64,000 nt of DNA from Myxococcales bacterium (GTDB taxonomy: Bacteria > Myxococcota > Myxococcia > Myxococcales > Anaeromyxobacteraceae): positions 186,001 to 250,000 of the forward strand of contig JAJZQX010000001.1 in NCBI GenBank assembly GCA_021806645.1, read 5' to 3'. The position numbers and the translations under genes are program-made. A model generated the notes under the pieces. The model ran no database searches. It was not told the origin of the DNA and was given only the letters and a program-made list of their open reading frames with translations. Position 1 is the stretch's first letter; every line of letters begins with the position of its first letter. Below are positions 63,159 through 64,000 of this stretch, in pieces.

Positions 63159-64000
63159 ATGGCCCAGCCGACCGACCTGTACCGCCACAACCCGCTCATC
63201 CACCGCGACCGCCGCCTCGGCGAGTCGAGGTCCGAGTGGGTCCGCTCCTTCGCCTGCACCGACCTGAAGCCGCTCATCGTCTGCCGCGGCCCCATCCGCA
63301 AGGAGGCCATGGACGTCTTCGAGGAGATGGGGATCACCCGCTACGGGATCCTGCTCTCGGAGAAGGACTCGATCGTCTACCCGAACGCGCTGGCGCCCGA
63401 GCTGCGCCAGTTCAACGACACCAGCCGCGTCCACCGGGTGCCCGACTACTCCGGCGCCAGCAAGGAGGAGCGCGTCGAGCGGATGAACCAGATCGTGCAG
63501 ATCGCCCAAGACAACGGCTACGACGCGGTCTTCGCCGGCTACGGCTTCATGGCCGAGGACGAGGAGTTCGTCGCCACCGTCGAGAAGGCCGGCCTCAAGT
63601 TCATCGGCCCCAACTCGACCACCCAGGCCCGCGCCGGCAAGAAGGACGAGGCCAAGCGGACCGCGCTGGAGGTGAAGGTCAGCGTCACCCCGGGCATCAA
63701 CAACGTCACCGCGCGGACCGTGGTCTCCAAGTTCCCCAGCCGCAAGCAGCTGCTGGCGGTCATCGAGGCCCGCAAGCTGGCCGTCGACCCCAGGGTGGCC
63801 GCCGACGAGAAGCTCTCGCTCGAGGACCTGGCCGACCAGATCCTGGCCGCCTGCTACGCCACCGGCCAGGACCTCTACACCATCGACGAGCTGGGCGCGC
63901 AGGTGCAGAAGGAGGTCGTGGCCATGTTCAAGGAGCACCCGCGCAGCCGGGTGCGCCTCAAGGCCATCGGCGGCGGCGGCGGCAAGGGCCAGCGCATCCT
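63159..64000 (+). CDS. divergent biotin carboxylase / ATP-grasp subunit (cut by window edge)
   Basis: The frame from ATG 63159 (GAGAGAGAG upstream) is open to the end of the window, about 280 residues. It reads as a biotin carboxylase N-domain: LKPLIVCRGPIRKEAMDVFE (in place of NRGEIA), DAVFAGYGFMAEDEEFVATV (usually HPGYGFLSEN) and GLKFIGPNSTTQARAGKKDE, then the ATP-grasp glycine loop KAIGGGGGKGQRI. Between VSVTPGINN and the glycine loop there are about 80-90 residues, where typical enzymes have about 30, so it carries an insertion. It is probably the partner of the preceding carboxyltransferase. Confidence 0.8.
   Translation, partial: MAQPTDLYRHNPLIHRDRRLGESRSEWVRSFACTDLKPLIVCRGPIRKEAMDVFEEMGITRYGILLSEKDSIVYPNALAPELRQFNDTSRVHRVPDYSGASKEERVERMNQIVQIAQDNGYDAVFAGYGFMAEDEEFVATVEKAGLKFIGPNSTTQARAGKKDEAKRTALEVKVSVTPGINNVTARTVVSKFPSRKQLLAVIEARKLAVDPRVAADEKLSLEDLADQILAACYATGQDLYTIDELGAQVQKEVVAMFKEHPRSRVRLKAIGGGGGKGQRI

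Overview
The window is a gene-dense, very GC-rich bacterial chromosome segment (about 70% GC by eye, many GTG starts, many 4-base gene overlaps). The mix of genes suggests a member of the Myxococcota (former Deltaproteobacteria), perhaps close to Anaeromyxobacter: many TPR proteins, a receiver protein with a Pro-rich linker, an ECF sigma/anti-sigma pair beside a secreted caspase, a histone H1-like tail on ValRS, and a REC-GAF-GGDEF protein beside a CheW-like one. This placement is inferred from content, not from a search. There is no phage, IS, CRISPR array or rRNA operon; one tRNA-Ala(GGC) is present.

Layout. 1-9.5 kb: housekeeping genes (DUF1015 fragment, hemB, RDD protein, a 35-residue basic protein, tRNA-Ala, yggX, a small XRE regulator with a tandem operator, moeA, rnr, a TauE/SafE permease). 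9.5-14.2 kb: a complete branched-chain amino acid-type ABC operon livKHMGF on the minus strand. 14.4-19.4 kb: a TRAP-type binding protein without membrane subunits, divergent from a histidine kinase/FixJ-type regulator pair, followed by a porin with an intrinsic terminator. 19.6-23 kb: mutS2 and a TPR lipoprotein. 23.2-31 kb: a second liv-type operon (leader ORF, livG, livF, livK, livH, livM, then a D-3-hydroxybutyrate dehydrogenase). Its AT-rich control region carries a near-consensus sigma-54 promoter, an IHF-like site and a 12-bp palindrome, and the next gene upstream encodes a PAS/sigma-54 activator that overlaps a small membrane protein gene.

31-37 kb: an accessory locus of ECF sigma factor, anti-sigma factor, a caspase-fold protein fused to an EF-hand loop and a C-terminal beta-barrel-like domain, a Cys-rich lipoprotein and a TPR protein. 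37-49 kb: namZ, nadD, a ClpA-like ATPase with a palindrome at its start, two unrecognised exported proteins, a zincin with TPR repeats, a diguanylate cyclase divergent from a double CheW-like protein, a DMT transporter, and a receiver/Pro-repeat protein. 49-58 kb: valS with an in-frame H1-like tail, nadC, birA, coaX, a TPR protein, a conserved unknown, and murJ with differing codon usage. 58-64 kb: an S41 protease, a ferredoxin with a strong hairpin terminator, about 0.95 kb of poorly coding DNA, and a carboxyltransferase/biotin-carboxylase pair cut by the window edge.

Links between genes: nadD and nadC serve NAD synthesis; birA would charge the biotin carrier that works with the carboxylase pair; coaX feeds CoA synthesis; the second liv operon, its sigma-54 activator and the dehydrogenase look like one regulated uptake and catabolism unit. 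The best candidates for something new are the sigma/anti-sigma/caspase locus, the ValRS-H1 arrangement with an internal start, the sigma-54 control region with its leader ORF, and the divergent biotin carboxylase.
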